From positions 23,634 to 87,633 of the forward strand of contig JAUYNR010000015.1 of NCBI GenBank assembly GCA_030698225.1: a stretch of DNA of 64,000 nt. Direction: 5' to 3'. The DNA comes from Oxalobacteraceae bacterium. GTDB taxonomy: Bacteria; Pseudomonadota; Gammaproteobacteria; Burkholderiales; Burkholderiaceae_D. Position 1 is the first letter of the stretch; each line of letters starts with the position of its first letter. Positions 39,893 to 57,866 of the stretch are shown here, piece after piece. Both the position numbers and the translations under genes were made by a program. The notes under the pieces are model-generated. The model was not told the origin of the DNA and did no database searches. It worked only from the letters and a program-made list of their open reading frames with translations.

Positions 39893-41473
39893 ATGAAGAA
39901 TTGGTTTCGCTACCAAATTCCGATCCCGCTTATTCTTGCAGCGTCGCTCAGCGTTACCTATCTGCTTTGGCAGCACGAACAACGCAATGCCACTCTTGAT
40001 AAAAAAACGAGTTTTGACTTCAATCTGCGCGAGGCCACCAGCAGCATCGAGCAGCGCATGGCGGCCTATGAACAGATAGTGCGCGGCGCGCAAGGCTTGT
40101 ACGCCGCTTCCGGGGCGGTGGAGCGCGGGGAATTCCGGGCCTACATCAACGCCTTGCAACTGGGGGCAAATTATTCCGGCATCGAGGGTGTCGGCATCAT
40201 GCCCATCGTGCCGTATGCGCAAAAAAATGCGCACATCGTGGCCATGCGCAGACAAGGTTTCCCCGACTACATGATAAGACCCGAAGGCCCAAGGGGGATC
40301 TACGCCCCGGTAATTCAGCTCGAACCCTTCGTCGGCCGTAATCTGCAGGTGCTGGGCCACGATCCTTACGCCGATCCGGCGCAGCGCAGCGCGATGGAGC
40401 AGGCGCGCGATTCGGGGGCGCCCGCCATCACCGGTAAGGTAATACTGGTGCAGCACACCGAAGCCGAGGTTCAGGCGGGTTTCCTGATGTTTCTGCCGAT
40501 GTACAAAAAAGGCGCGCACAGCGACACGATAGCCGCGCGCCGCGCAAATATCACCGGCTGGGTGGTTGCGCCTTTCCGGATGGACAGTCTGATGGCCGGC
40601 CTGTATGGCAGGCGCGCCTCGATGGCCGACATCACCATCTACGATGGGGTTGACATGACGCCGCAGACCGTGCTGTACGACTCCCGGGCGGTCAGCGGCG
40701 AGCCGCGCGATACGCGCATCGAGGCGACCGAATACATCGAAGTCGGCGGCCGCACCTGGACCCTGGCGATCCGCTCGCTGCCCGAGTTCGATGTTCTGCA
40801 AGGCGAGGACAGTTCGCGCCTGATTGCGATTGCCGGCATAGGCCTGAGCCTGTTGCTGACCTTGCTCAGCTGGACGCTGTTGTCGGGGCGCGCTCGCGCC
40901 ATCGCGCTGGCACAGGAAATGACCCGGGAATTGCGCGAAAGCGAAGCGCGCTTCCGGCATCAGGCGCAGCACGATGCGCTGACCGGCTTGCCCAACCGGG
41001 CGCTTTTCAACGATCGCCTGGAACAGGCGCTGGCGCAGGCAAGGCGTCATCGCGTGCGCCTGGCGCTGATGTTCGTCGATCTCGATGCGTTCAAGCCGAT
41101 CAATGACAATCTGGGACACCATGTCGGTGATTTTCTGCTAAAGGAGGTTGCCGCGCGCATGCAGCAGCATGTGCGCGCATCCGACACCGTAGCGCGCATT
41201 GGCGGCGACGAATTCGTCGTATTGCTGCCTTCGATCGAAGAGACACAGGATGCGTTGGTCCTGGCCGAAATCATCCGCCGCGCGATCAACCAACCGTTCG
41301 AGATGCCGGACGGAAAAGTGCTGAGCGTTTCGTCCAGCATAGGCGTCGCGGTGTATCCGGAAAATGGCATCGATGAAATGCAGCTATCCAGGAATGCCGA
41401 CAGCGCGATGTATTGCGCCAAGCAGAACGGCCGCAATACCGTGCACGTATGTCAGGCGAAAATCGCTTCATGA
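39893..41473 (+). CDS. CHASE-domain diguanylate cyclase
   Basis: 526 aa; N-terminal CHASE between TMs, HDALTGLPNRALFNDRL, RIGGDEFVVLLP. Confidence 0.92.
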   Translation: MKNWFRYQIPIPLILAASLSVTYLLWQHEQRNATLDKKTSFDFNLREATSSIEQRMAAYEQIVRGAQGLYAASGAVERGEFRAYINALQLGANYSGIEGVGIMPIVPYAQKNAHIVAMRRQGFPDYMIRPEGPRGIYAPVIQLEPFVGRNLQVLGHDPYADPAQRSAMEQARDSGAPAITGKVILVQHTEAEVQAGFLMFLPMYKKGAHSDTIAARRANITGWVVAPFRMDSLMAGLYGRRASMADITIYDGVDMTPQTVLYDSRAVSGEPRDTRIEATEYIEVGGRTWTLAIRSLPEFDVLQGEDSSRLIAIAGIGLSLLLTLLSWTLLSGRARAIALAQEMTRELRESEARFRHQAQHDALTGLPNRALFNDRLEQALAQARRHRVRLALMFVDLDAFKPINDNLGHHVGDFLLKEVAARMQQHVRASDTVARIGGDEFVVLLPSIEETQDALVLAEIIRRAINQPFEMPDGKVLSVSSSIGVAVYPENGIDEMQLSRNADSAMYCAKQNGRNTVHVCQAKIAS

Positions 41474-41675
41474 TGCACGGCTAAGCGTGTTGATTGCGCT
41501 AGGTTAAAGCAGGGCTATTTATCGGGCCAATCATGCATTGGACATCCTACAATCATCTGTATTGTCGCCGCTCGCGATGGCGATTCCTCTTAACGCCACG
41601 GTTGTTCATGAGCGGTGCAAGAGCGCTATCCGTTAGCGTAATCCCCTATGCGGTTGATTCAAAGGAGACGGTATC

Positions 41676-42047
41676 ATGGCAAATCCATTCGTGCATGTTG
41701 AACTGCACACCGGCGACCTCGCCAAGGCAAAGGCATTTTATACCCAGTTGTTCGACTGGAAGCTGGAAGATATAGCTAACCCCGAGGGCGGAATTCCCTA
41801 CACGATGATCAACGTGGGCGAGGGTACCGGCGGCGGCATGATGACCAATCCGGCACCGCACGCGCCGCCCCATTGGCAGGCATATGTCGGGGTTGACGAC
41901 ATCAAGGCCAGCACGGAAAAGGCCAAGTCGCTGGGCGCAACAGTATTACAAGACGTGATGGAGATCGGCGAACACGGCTGGATCAGCGTGATTGCCGACC
42001 CGACCGGCGCCCCCTTCGCGTTGTGGCAAGGAAAGGCCGGCTCCTGA
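41676..42047 (+). CDS. VOC family (glyoxalase-like) protein
   Basis: FVHVELHTGDLAKAKAFYTQLFDWKLED...VIADPTGAPFALWQGK. Confidence 0.9.
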   Translation: MANPFVHVELHTGDLAKAKAFYTQLFDWKLEDIANPEGGIPYTMINVGEGTGGGMMTNPAPHAPPHWQAYVGVDDIKASTEKAKSLGATVLQDVMEIGEHGWISVIADPTGAPFALWQGKAGS

Positions 42048-42063
42048 AGCACCGTTTCCAGGG

Positions 42064-44046
<1,983 letters not shown>

Positions 44047-44059
44047 AATTAATTTCTAA

Positions 44060-44129
44060 GGAGTATGTGGTAAAACCACGGCATTACCGCATGGATTAAT
44101 TGCGATTTTAAAAATACAAATGGGAGTAT
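44060..44129 (+). repeat. AGTAT-bounded dispersed repeat, copy C
   Basis: GGAGTATGTGGTAAAACCACGGCATTACCGCATGGATTAATTGCGATTTTAAAAATACAAATGGGAGTAT. Confidence 0.65.
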
Positions 44130-44176
44130 GGCCATCTGACCAGACTCCCGCATTGCGTGTACGAGGATTTGAGGCT

Positions 44177-45082
44177 TTATCGTTTCAATTGTTCCGCTGT
44201 GATCAAAAATACCATATCGTCGCCGGCGCTGGTGGTGACCCAGGTCAGTTCCAGCTCAGGAAACGCGGCTTCGGCGAACCCGCGCTCGTTGCCGATTTCA
44301 ACGATTAGCACGCCGCTGTCGGTCAGGCGTTCGGCCGCGCCGGCGACGATTTTGCGCACCAGATCCATGCCGTCGCCGCCGCCGGCCAGGGCGATCTGTG
44401 GCTCGTGCAGGTATTCCTGCGGCAGCTGTCCCATCGAAGCGCTGTTCACATACGGCGGATTGGCGACGATCAAGTCGTATTTCTTGTCCGGGACGTTAGT
44501 GTACAGGTCGGACTCGATCAAGGTGATGCGCTCTTCCAGGTCGTAATCGGCGACATTGCGGAAAGCGACATCCAGCGCATCCTGCGAGATGTCGGCGGTG
44601 TCGACATGGGCATTCGGGAATGCGTCGGCCAGCATGATTGGCAGGCAGCCTGAGCCGGTGCACAGTTCGAGGATCTCGGCCACGGCTTCCGGGTCGCGCA
44701 CCCAGGGCGAGAAAAACGTCGGAATCAGTTCGGCGATGAACGAGCGCGGCACGATCACGCGCTCATCGACATAGAAGCGATAGCTGCCGAGCCACGCTTC
44801 ATTGGTGATGTAGGCGGCCGGCACCCGGTCGGTGGCGCGGCGCTCGATCACTTGCAGCAAGGCGGCGACTTCTTCCGGCAGCAGGCGCGCGTCCAGAAAC
44901 GGATCCAGGGTCTCCAGCGGCAATTTAAGCGTATGCAGGATCAGGTAGGCGGCTTCGTCCAGCGCATTACTGCTGCCGTGGCCGAAAAACAGCTGCTCGG
45001 TATTGAAGCGCGAGACCGCATAACGGAACAGGTCGCGCGCGGTGGAGAACGGATGGACTGGTATTTGGTGTGTCATGGGCAT
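44177..45082 (-). CDS. prmB: 50S ribosomal protein L3 glutamine methyltransferase
   Basis: 301 aa; LCTGSGCLPIMLA, DLIVANPPYVN, RSFIAELIP. Confidence 0.92.
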   Translation of the reverse strand: MPMTHQIPVHPFSTARDLFRYAVSRFNTEQLFFGHGSSNALDEAAYLILHTLKLPLETLDPFLDARLLPEEVAALLQVIERRATDRVPAAYITNEAWLGSYRFYVDERVIVPRSFIAELIPTFFSPWVRDPEAVAEILELCTGSGCLPIMLADAFPNAHVDTADISQDALDVAFRNVADYDLEERITLIESDLYTNVPDKKYDLIVANPPYVNSASMGQLPQEYLHEPQIALAGGGDGMDLVRKIVAGAAERLTDSGVLIVEIGNERGFAEAAFPELELTWVTTSAGDDMVFLITAEQLKR

Positions 45083-45123
45083 GTCAATATTAATGTGAAA
45101 GTCGCGTAGTGACTCACTTTGCT

Positions 45124-45283
45124 CCCCTCTCCCGTTTGCGGGAGAGGGGTTGGGGGAGAGGGCGGTAGTAAATTCAGCTACAGTGGTTCATCTTGTTGTT
45201 GCGCTTGCTCGTATTTTGCACCTAATGCGTTATCGAGCACCCTCATCCCCGGCCCTTCTCCCGCATGCGGGAGACGGGAGAAA
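45124..45283. repeat. REPIN-like inverted pair of REP palindromes
   Basis: CCCCTCTCCCGTTTGCGGGAGAGGGGTTGGGGGAGAGGG (45124-45162) and inverted relative CCTCATCCCCGGCCCTTCTCCCGCATGCGGGAGACGGGAGAA (45241 on). Confidence 0.75.
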
Positions 45284-45287
45284 AGCT

Positions 45288-46418
<1,131 letters not shown>

Positions 46419-46799
46419 TTATTTCTGGAAAATTTGTTGATAGTGTGCTTCGGAAAAACCGACATTAACGTGTTGCGCAGCAGCGTTGCCGATGGTCAAT
46501 ACCGGCCGCTTGATGACGGACGGCGCTTCGCACATCAGCGCAATCGCACTCGGGGCATCGACGACGCCGGCCTTGCGCGCGTCGTCCAGCGCGCGCCAGG
46601 TAGTGCCCTTGCGGTTGATCAATGCTTCCCAGTCGTTATCCCTGAGCCACGCTTCGATCAGACTCGGCGTCACGCCATCCTTCTTGAAGTTGTGAAAGGT
46701 ATGAGCCAGCGCACGGGCATCGAGCCAGTTGCGGGCTTTTTTGACGGTGTCGCAGTTGGGGATGCCGTACAGCGTGATGCTGCGTTTGCTATCGTTCAT
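46419..46799 (-). CDS. ArsC/Spx family reductase-like protein
   Basis: LYGIPNCDTVKKARNWLDARALAHTFHNFKKDG. Confidence 0.88.
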   Translation of the reverse strand: MNDSKRSITLYGIPNCDTVKKARNWLDARALAHTFHNFKKDGVTPSLIEAWLRDNDWEALINRKGTTWRALDDARKAGVVDAPSAIALMCEAPSVIKRPVLTIGNAAAQHVNVGFSEAHYQQIFQK

Positions 46800-47938
46800 G
46801 TGTTGAAGGTGAATTCGGTGAAGGTCGGCTCGTCCGGTTTGCCGCCGGCTGGTTCCGGCGCTGCCAGTTTGCTCGATTGCTCGTTATTGTTGAGCTGCCA
46901 CAGCAGGTTGCTGGGCGAGTCCGCATTGGCCAAGCCTTCTTCCTGCGATATCGCGCCGCTCTTGATCATCTGCAGCAGGGTTTGCTCGAAAGTCTGCGAG
47001 CCCGGCGACAGGCTTTTTTCAATCGCTTCCTTGATCTGTGTGATTTCGCCTTTTTCGATCAGTTCCGACACATGGCGGGTATTCAGCATGACTTCGGCGG
47101 CGGCCAGGCGCTTGCCTTCGGGCGAGCGTACCAGCCGTTGCGAGATGATGGCGCGCAGCGTCGATGCAATATCCAGCAACAGCGCCGGGCGATTTTCGAT
47201 CGGGTAAAAGCTGATGATGCGGTTCAATGCGTTGTAACTGTTGTTCGCATGCAGGGTGGCCAAGACCAGATGCCCGGACTGCGCATAGGCGAGCGCGGCC
47301 GACATGGTTTCCTTGTCGCGGATCTCGCCGATCAAGATGCAGTCGGGCGCCTGTCGCAGCGAATTCTTCAGCGCGATCTCCAGGCTTGCGGAATCGGTGC
47401 CGATTTCCCTCTGATTGACGATCGAGCGCTTGTTATTGAACAGGAACTCGATCGGATCCTCCAGCGTCAGGATATGGCCGGTGCGCAACTCGTTGCGGTA
47501 ATCCAGCATCGAGGCAATCGTGGTCGATTTTCCGGAGCCGGTGGCGCCGACCAGCAGGATCAGCCCGCGCTTGTCCATGATCAGTTCCGACAGCACATTC
47601 GGCAGGCCCAGCGTGCCGAGCGCCGGAATCGCATGCGGGATGAAGCGCAAGACTGCGGAAAAGGTGCCGCGCTGGCGGAATGCAGACAGCCGGAAGCGGC
47701 CGACGTCGCGCACCGGAATACCGATATTGAGCTCGTTTTCCTGCTCCAGCCTGGACAGTTCGGCGGCAGACAATACTTCGGCCAGCAGCGCCCTGATGTT
47801 CTGCATATCCATCTTCTGCTGGTTGATCGGTACCAGATTGCCCTGGATCTTCAGGTGGATCGGCGAATTGATGGTCAGAAACATGTCTGACGCACCCTTT
47901 TCCTTCATCAGGGAAAACAAACGATCCATGCTCATCAT
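46796..47938 (-). CDS. pilU: PilT/PilU family type IV pilus ATPase
   Basis: LLVGATGSGKSTTIASMLDYRN, TLEDPIEFLFNNKRSIVNQREIG, ATLHANNSYNALNRIISFYP. Confidence 0.87.
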   Translation of the reverse strand: MMSMDRLFSLMKEKGASDMFLTINSPIHLKIQGNLVPINQQKMDMQNIRALLAEVLSAAELSRLEQENELNIGIPVRDVGRFRLSAFRQRGTFSAVLRFIPHAIPALGTLGLPNVLSELIMDKRGLILLVGATGSGKSTTIASMLDYRNELRTGHILTLEDPIEFLFNNKRSIVNQREIGTDSASLEIALKNSLRQAPDCILIGEIRDKETMSAALAYAQSGHLVLATLHANNSYNALNRIISFYPIENRPALLLDIASTLRAIISQRLVRSPEGKRLAAAEVMLNTRHVSELIEKGEITQIKEAIEKSLSPGSQTFEQTLLQMIKSGAISQEEGLANADSPSNLLWQLNNNEQSSKLAAPEPAGGKPDEPTFTEFTFNT

Positions 47939-47959
47939 GCGCTCCCGACTTCTCTGTTG

Positions 47960-48793
47960 TTATGTGAATAAGTAGCGCAGCAATTCGTTGATGCCGGTCT
48001 TGGCCCGTGTCTTGGCATCGACCCGTTTGACGATCACCGCGCAGTACAGGCTGTATTTGCCGTCGGCCGAGGGCAGGTTGCCCGATACCACGACCGAACC
48101 GGACGGAATGCGGCCATACGTGACTTCGCCGGTGGCGCGATCGTAGATCTTGGTCGACTGGCCGATATACACGCCCATCGAAATCACCGAATTTTCCTCG
48201 ACGATCACGCCTTCGACGATTTCGGAGCGGGCGCCGATGAAGCAGTTGTCCTCGATGATGGTCGGATTGGCCTGCATCGGTTCCAGCACGCCGCCGATGC
48301 CGACGCCGCCCGACAGGTGGACGTTCTTGCCGATCTGCGCGCAGGAACCGACGGTGGCCCAGGCATCGACCATCGTGCCTTCATCGACATAAGCGCCGAT
48401 GTTGACGAAGGACGGCATCAGCACCACATTCTTGCCGAGGAAGCAGCCGCGCCGGGCGACTGCCGGCGGCACCACGCGAAAGCCGCCTTTTTCGAAGTCG
48501 GCTGCGCTGTAATTGGCGAACTTGGTCGGCACCTTGTCGTAAAACTGCATGTGCGGGCCGGACGGCATCGCTATGTTGTCTTCCAGCCGGAACGACAGCA
48601 ATACCGCTTTCTTGACCCACTGGTTGACTACCCATGCGCCGCTGTCCTTCTGTGCGACCCGCAGGCTGCCGTCATTGAGTTGCTCCAGCACATGGGCAAC
48701 CGCTTCGCGCACTTCGGCAGGGGCGGATTTCGGCGAGAAATTGGCGCGGTCTTCCCACGCGGCATCGATAATTTGCTGGAGTTGCTGGGTCAT
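47960..48793 (-). CDS. dapD: 2,3,4,5-tetrahydropyridine-2,6-dicarboxylate N-succinyltransferase
   Basis: 277 aa; left-handed beta-helix; [37 protein letters not shown]. Confidence 0.95.
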   Translation of the reverse strand: MTQQLQQIIDAAWEDRANFSPKSAPAEVREAVAHVLEQLNDGSLRVAQKDSGAWVVNQWVKKAVLLSFRLEDNIAMPSGPHMQFYDKVPTKFANYSAADFEKGGFRVVPPAVARRGCFLGKNVVLMPSFVNIGAYVDEGTMVDAWATVGSCAQIGKNVHLSGGVGIGGVLEPMQANPTIIEDNCFIGARSEIVEGVIVEENSVISMGVYIGQSTKIYDRATGEVTYGRIPSGSVVVSGNLPSADGKYSLYCAVIVKRVDAKTRAKTGINELLRYLFT

Positions 48794-48817
48794 TGGGGTG
48801 CTCTTGTAGGTTAATGG

Positions 48818-50032
48818 TTAATTGTTGCGGCGGTGTTTTTGGGTGAATGCGACGATCCGCCGTGCCGCTTCCAGGCATTCGTCGACCTCGGCCACCAGCG
48901 CCATGCGAATCCGGTTGCGGCCGGGATTGACGCCGTGCGCCTCGCGCGCCAGGTAACTGCCCGGCAAAACCGTCACATTATATTCGGCATACAGATGCTG
49001 CGCGTATTCGACATCGGACAGCCCGGTGCGGTCCCCGACATCGGCCCACAGGTAAAAGCCTGCATCGGGCAATTCGACCTCCAGCACCGTCTGCAGCAGC
49101 GGCGTGACTTGCCGGAATTTTTGCTGGTACTTGGCCCGATTTTCCATCACGTGCGTCTCGTCGTTCCAGGCTGCCACCGAGGCGGCTTGTACCGGCGGGC
49201 TCATCGCGCCGCCCTGGTAAGTGCGGTACAGCAGGAATTTGCGCATCAGCTCGGCGTCGCCGGCCACGAAGCCGGACCGCATGCCGGGCACATTCGAGCG
49301 TTTCGACAGGCTGGAAAACACGATCAGACGCGCATAGTCCGGCCGCCCGAGCAGGTGCGCGGCTTCCAATGCGCCCAGCGGCGCTTCCGGCTTGCAGTAG
49401 ATTTCGGAATAACATTCGTCGGCCGCAATCACGAAGCCATAACGGTCGGACAGATCGAATAGCTCCTTCCAGTCGTCCAGCGTCAACACCGCGCCGGTCG
49501 GGTTGCCCGGCGAGCAGACATACAGCAGTTGGACGCGCGACCAGACGGCTGCCGCAACGCCGGCGTAATCCGGCGCAAAGTTGCGCACCGGGTCGGAATT
49601 GACGAAATACGGCTGGGCGCCGCACAGATAAGCGGCGCCTTCGTAAATCTGGTAAAACGGGTTCGGACACATCACCAGCGCATCGGGTCTGGAGCGGTCG
49701 ACCACGGTTTGCGCCAGCGCGAACAACGCTTCGCGCGAACCGTTGACCGGCAATATCTGGCTGGCGGGGTCGAGCTTCGGCAAGCGGTAGCGGCGCTCCA
49801 GCCAACCGGCGATCGCGCTGCGCAATGCATCGCTGCCGGCGGTGCTGGGATAACTCGCCAGGCCGGCCAGATTGTCGGTCAGCGCTTGCCGGATGAAAGC
49901 CGGCGTGGCGTGTTTAGGCTCGCCAATCCCGAGGCTGATTGGATTGAACTCTGGATTCGCTGTGATGCCTGTAAATAGCTGTCGCAGTTTCTCGAAAGGG
50001 TAAGGCTGGAGCTTTTGTAGGAGTGGATTCAC
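48818..50032 (-). CDS. dapC: Succinyldiaminopimelate transaminase
   Basis: VNPLLQKLQPYPFEKLRQLFTG start (GTG at 50032); PLP fold motif FSSLSKRSNVPGMRSGFVAGD. Confidence 0.92.
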   Translation of the reverse strand: MNPLLQKLQPYPFEKLRQLFTGITANPEFNPISLGIGEPKHATPAFIRQALTDNLAGLASYPSTAGSDALRSAIAGWLERRYRLPKLDPASQILPVNGSREALFALAQTVVDRSRPDALVMCPNPFYQIYEGAAYLCGAQPYFVNSDPVRNFAPDYAGVAAAVWSRVQLLYVCSPGNPTGAVLTLDDWKELFDLSDRYGFVIAADECYSEIYCKPEAPLGALEAAHLLGRPDYARLIVFSSLSKRSNVPGMRSGFVAGDAELMRKFLLYRTYQGGAMSPPVQAASVAAWNDETHVMENRAKYQQKFRQVTPLLQTVLEVELPDAGFYLWADVGDRTGLSDVEYAQHLYAEYNVTVLPGSYLAREAHGVNPGRNRIRMALVAEVDECLEAARRIVAFTQKHRRNN

Positions 50033-50282
50033 GGAGGCAATGGACAGTGATTGACAGAAACGGAACGATTTGAGCATGCAAATGCCCAAACGGGATCGCG
50101 ACATTATACCGATCTGTGCTTTGTGTGCGCTGCAGCAAACAAGGCGTAAATGGCCTTCGCAAAGTGTATCATTGCGGCCTTTTACCGCAGATTTTCCCTT
50201 ATCATTAGGCCATTAGGCGATAATTGCCCGCCTGCATTATTAACACCGTTTTTTAATTACCAAGAGAAGAACTGCTTCCAAC

Positions 50283-53200
50283 GTGCGCCTATCGTCCATT
50301 AAATTATCAGGATTCAAGTCTTTTGTTGACCCGACGCATTTTCAGGTGCCGGGGCAACTGGTCGGGGTGGTGGGGCCGAACGGCTGCGGCAAATCCAATA
50401 TCATCGATGCTGTGCGCTGGGTGCTGGGCGAATCCAAGGCTTCCGAACTGCGCGGCGAATCGATGCAGGATGTCATTTTCAACGGTTCGACACACCGCAA
50501 ACCGGCCGGCCGCGCATCGGTCGAGCTGTTATTCGACAATGCCGACGGGCGCGCCTCGGGTGCTTGGGGACAATATGCGGAAATCGCGGTCAAGCGCACC
50601 CTCACACGCGACGGCACCTCAAGCTATTTCATCAACAACCAGATAGTCCGGCGGCGCGATATTCAGGATATTTTCATGGGCACCGGCCTGGGGCCGCGCG
50701 CTTACGCGATCATCGGCCAGGGCATGATTGCGCGCATCATCGAGGCGCGCCCGGAGGAGCTGCGGATTTTCCTGGAAGAAGCCGCCGGCGTATCCAAATA
50801 CAAGGAGCGACGTCGCGAAACCGGTAACCGCTTGCAGGACACACGCGAAAACCTGATCCGGGTCGAAGACATCCTGCGCGAACTCACGGTCAACCTCGAA
50901 AAACTGGAAGCCCAGGCGGCGGTGGCGCAAAAATTTCGCCAGATGCAAGCCGAGCAGGACGAAAAGCAGAGACTGCTCTGGCTGTTGCGCAAGAACGAAG
51001 CGCACATCGAGCAGCAAAAGCATTTCCGCGACATCGAACAGGCACAAACCGATCTGGAGCAGCACACGTCCCAGCTGCGCCACGTAGAGCTTGAACTGGA
51101 GCAGATGCGCCAGACCCATTATGCGATGGGCGACCGCATGCATCAGGCGCAAGGCGAGCTATACCAGACCAATGCCGAGATCGGCAGCCTGGAAGCGCAG
51201 ATCAAGTTTGTCATCGAGTCGCGCAACCGGCTGCAAAACCAGCTGGTCGCGTTGACCGCACAGCGCGATCAATGGCAGCGTCAGAGCCAGCAGAACCAGG
51301 AACAGCTGGCCGAGGCCGAATTCGCCCTGGAAGAGCAGGGCGCTGTGGTCGAACATGCGCAGCAAGTGCTGCAGCAGGCCAGCGACAAGCTGCCGCAACT
51401 GGAGCAGGACTGGCGCGCAGCGCAAGCCAGCACCACCGAATCACGCGCCAGGATCATGCAGGCGCAGCAACAGATCGAGCTCGAATCCGCCCATCAGCGC
51501 AATGCGTCGAACATCCTGAACGCACTGGCAGTCCGTCGCGAACGGCTGGCGCAAGAGAAAAGCGGCCTGCAGATGCCGGACAGCACGCATCTGGCCGACC
51601 TGAAAATGCAGCTGGAAGAAAAACAGGCGGCGCTGGAAGAGGCGGCGCAGCAACTGGAAATCGCCCAGGAACGGCAGCCGGCGCTGGAACAGGAGCGCAG
51701 CGATGCGCAGGCGCAAGTCAATCTTGAAGCCACCAGCAACGCCCAACTGGAGGCGCGCTTGCAGGCGCAGAAGCAGTTGCAGGAAAAGGTCCAGAGCCAG
51801 GGCAAGGTACAGCCCTGGCTCGACAAGCACGGCCTGGGCGAATTGTCGCGCCTGTGGCAGAAAATGCAGATCGAGCAGGGCTGGGAGCCCGCGCTGGAGT
51901 CGGTGCTGCGCGAGCGCATTTCCGCGCTGGAGGTATCGAACCTGGACTGGGCCAAGGCTTTTTTTGGCGATGCGCCGCCGGCCAAACTGGCGTTTTTTTC
52001 ACCGAATATTACCGCGCAGCCGAGCGAGGATGCGCGCGCCGGATTCAAGCCGCTACTCGGCCTGCTGCAGCTCAATGACCCCGGTTTGCGCGCGCTGCTG
52101 CAGGATTGGCTACATGGTTTCTTTGTGGCCGACGATGCCGCCAGTGCATTTTCGCAGCGCGATGAATTACCGTTGGGCGCCTGTTTCGTGACCCGGCAAG
52201 GGCATATGATAGGCCGCGCCGGCGTGCGCTTTTATGCTGCCGATTCCGAACAGGACGGGATGCTGGCCCGCCAGCAAGAGATAGAGAACCTCGGCAAGCA
52301 GTTGCGCGCCCAACAATTGCTGGCAGAACAGGCCAGATCGCGGGCGGTGCGCGCCGATGCGGCGCTGTCGCAAGCGGCGCGGCAATTGCAGGACAGCCGC
52401 CACAGCGTCGGCAGTCTGACGCAAGCGATACATGGCTTGCAGATGGAAATCGTCAAGTTATCCGAAGTGCAGGAACGCTTCCAGCAGCGCAGCGGTCAAA
52501 TTGCCGGCGATCTGGCTGAAATTGCCGAGCAGGAAGCCGAGCAGCAACAGATCCGGGTCGAATCCGAAGCCCGGTTTGAAGAACTGGACGCCGCGCTGGC
52601 GGAGTTGCAAGGTGCGCACGAGGACGGCCAGAGCACTTATCTGGAACAGGAGCTGCAACTGGCTGACGCCAGGCAGCGTTTGCGGGAACTGGAACGGGCC
52701 GCACAGGATGCGGTATTTGCCGAAAAGTCGCAGCGCAGCAAGATGGATGAACTGCAACGCAATATTGCGACCGCGCTGGAACAGTCGTCGCAACTGGCGA
52801 TGACGATGCAGCAAGGTGCGCTGGAACTGGAAACCCTGAACGATCAGACCGCCGACGCCGGCTTGCAATCGCTGCTGGACAAACGCAGCGAGCAGGAGCG
52901 TGCGTTGTCGGACGCCCGCCATGAACTCGACCAGATCACCCAAAAAATGCGCCATCTGGAAGATGCACGTACGCAAAGCGAGCGCAACCTGCAGCCGCAA
53001 CGCGATAAGATCATGGAACTGCAGTTGAAGGAGCAGGCCGCGCGCCTGAATCAGGAGCAGTTTTCCCAGCAATTGCGGGAAGCCGATGCCGATGAGGCCG
53101 CGCTGAGCGCCAAACTGCAGCCGGATCTGCGGCCGTCCTATCTGCAGGGTGAAGTCACCCGACTGGCCAATGCGATTGCCGCCTTGGGCGCAGTCAATCT

Positions 53201-53806
53201 GGCCGCACTCGACGAGTTGGCGCAGGCAGCTGAGCGCAAGAATTTTCTGGATGCCCAGAATGCCGACCTGACCGAGGCCATCGATACGCTGGAAGACGCG
53301 ATTCGCCGCATCGACAAGGAAACTCGCGAGCTGTTGCAGGAGACTTTCAATCAGGTCAACACCCATTTTGCCGAATTGTTCCCGATCCTGTTCGGCGGCG
53401 GCCAAGCCAGGCTGATGATGACAGGCGATGAAATTCTCGATTCCGGCGTGCAGGTGATGGCGCAGCCGCCCGGCAAGAAAAATGCAACAATTCACCTTCT
53501 TTCCGGCGGGGAGAAGGCCTTGACAGCAACTGCACTGGTGTTTTCAATGTTCCAGCTCAATCCCGCCCCGTTTTGCCTGCTCGACGAAGTCGATGCGCCA
53601 CTGGATGATTCGAATACCGAGCGTTTCTGCAACATGGTCAAACGCATGTCCACGAATACCCAGTTTCTGTTCATCTCGCATAACAAGATCGCGATGGAAA
53701 TGGCGCAACAACTGATCGGCGTTACGATGCAGGAACAAGGGGTATCCCGTATTGTGGCGGTGGACATGCAGTCCGCAGCCAATTTCGCATTAGAGGGCCA
53801 AGCCGC

Positions 53807-53810
<4 letters not shown>
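50283..53810 (+). CDS. smc: Chromosome segregation protein SMC
   Basis: 1175 aa; VVGPNGCGKSNIIDAVRWVLGES, coiled coils, LLSGGEKALTATALVFS, LLDEVDAPLDDSN; GTG start. Confidence 0.95.
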
Positions 53811-56964
<3,154 letters not shown>

Positions 56965-56971
56965 GAAAACC

Positions 56972-57850
56972 ATGAAAAAAATCAGAAAAGCGGTGTTTCC
57001 GGTTGCCGGCCTGGGCAGCCGTTTTTTGCCGGCCACCAAGGCGCAGCCGAAGGAGATGCTGCCGATTGTCGACAAGCCCCTGATCCAGTACGCAGTCGAG
57101 GAAGCGGTCGCGGCCGGCATCACCGACATGGTATTCGTCACCGGGCGTAACAAGCGCGCGATCGAAGACCATTTCGACAAGGCGTACGAGATGGAGGCCG
57201 AACTGGAGGCGGCCGGCAAGGATGACTTGCTGGCGCTGGTGCGCGGGGTGATTCCGCCCCATATTCACTGCATCTTCATACGCCAGCCGGCGCCGCTGGG
57301 GCTGGGGCACGCGGTGCTGTGCGCGCGCCCGGTGATCGGCGACGAACCGTTTGCGGTGTTACTGGCTGACGACCTGATGGATGCCGACTACGGCCAGCCA
57401 TCCGTGATGACGCAAATGACCCGGCTGTATGCGGCCGAGCAGGCCAGCATCGTTGCGGTGCAGGACGTGCCGCGCGCATTCACGCAGCAATACGGCATCG
57501 TCAGCGGCGCGCCGTACCGCGAGCGGCTGGAAAGAATGTCCGGCATCATTGAAAAGCCAACGCCGGAGCATGCGCCATCGACGCTTGCTGCGGGCGGCCG
57601 CTATATACTATCGAACCGGATCTTCGATTACCTGGAGCGCCAGGATAAAGGCCTGGGCGGCGAGATCCAGTTGACCGATGCGATCGCCCGGTTGCTGCAA
57701 AGCGAGCCGGTGTATGCGTACCGCTATGCTGCCACCCGCTACGATTGCGGCTCCAAACTGGGCTACCTGCAAGCCAGCGTCGCGTTGGGCTTGAAGCATC
57801 CGGAAACAGCTGCGGCATTTGCCGGCTATCTGCGCAGTCTTTCGTTTTGA
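56972..57850 (+). CDS. galU: UTP-glucose-1-phosphate uridylyltransferase
   Basis: [44 protein letters not shown]; start 56972. Confidence 0.95.
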   Translation: MKKIRKAVFPVAGLGSRFLPATKAQPKEMLPIVDKPLIQYAVEEAVAAGITDMVFVTGRNKRAIEDHFDKAYEMEAELEAAGKDDLLALVRGVIPPHIHCIFIRQPAPLGLGHAVLCARPVIGDEPFAVLLADDLMDADYGQPSVMTQMTRLYAAEQASIVAVQDVPRAFTQQYGIVSGAPYRERLERMSGIIEKPTPEHAPSTLAAGGRYILSNRIFDYLERQDKGLGGEIQLTDAIARLLQSEPVYAYRYAATRYDCGSKLGYLQASVALGLKHPETAAAFAGYLRSLSF

Positions 57851-57866
57851 TGGAGATCAGATCACT

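Noticed and set aside
46796-47938. pilU-like ATPase within the dap gene cluster as an anomaly
   Set aside because: I recall a similar arrangement in related betaproteobacteria; not treated as unusual.
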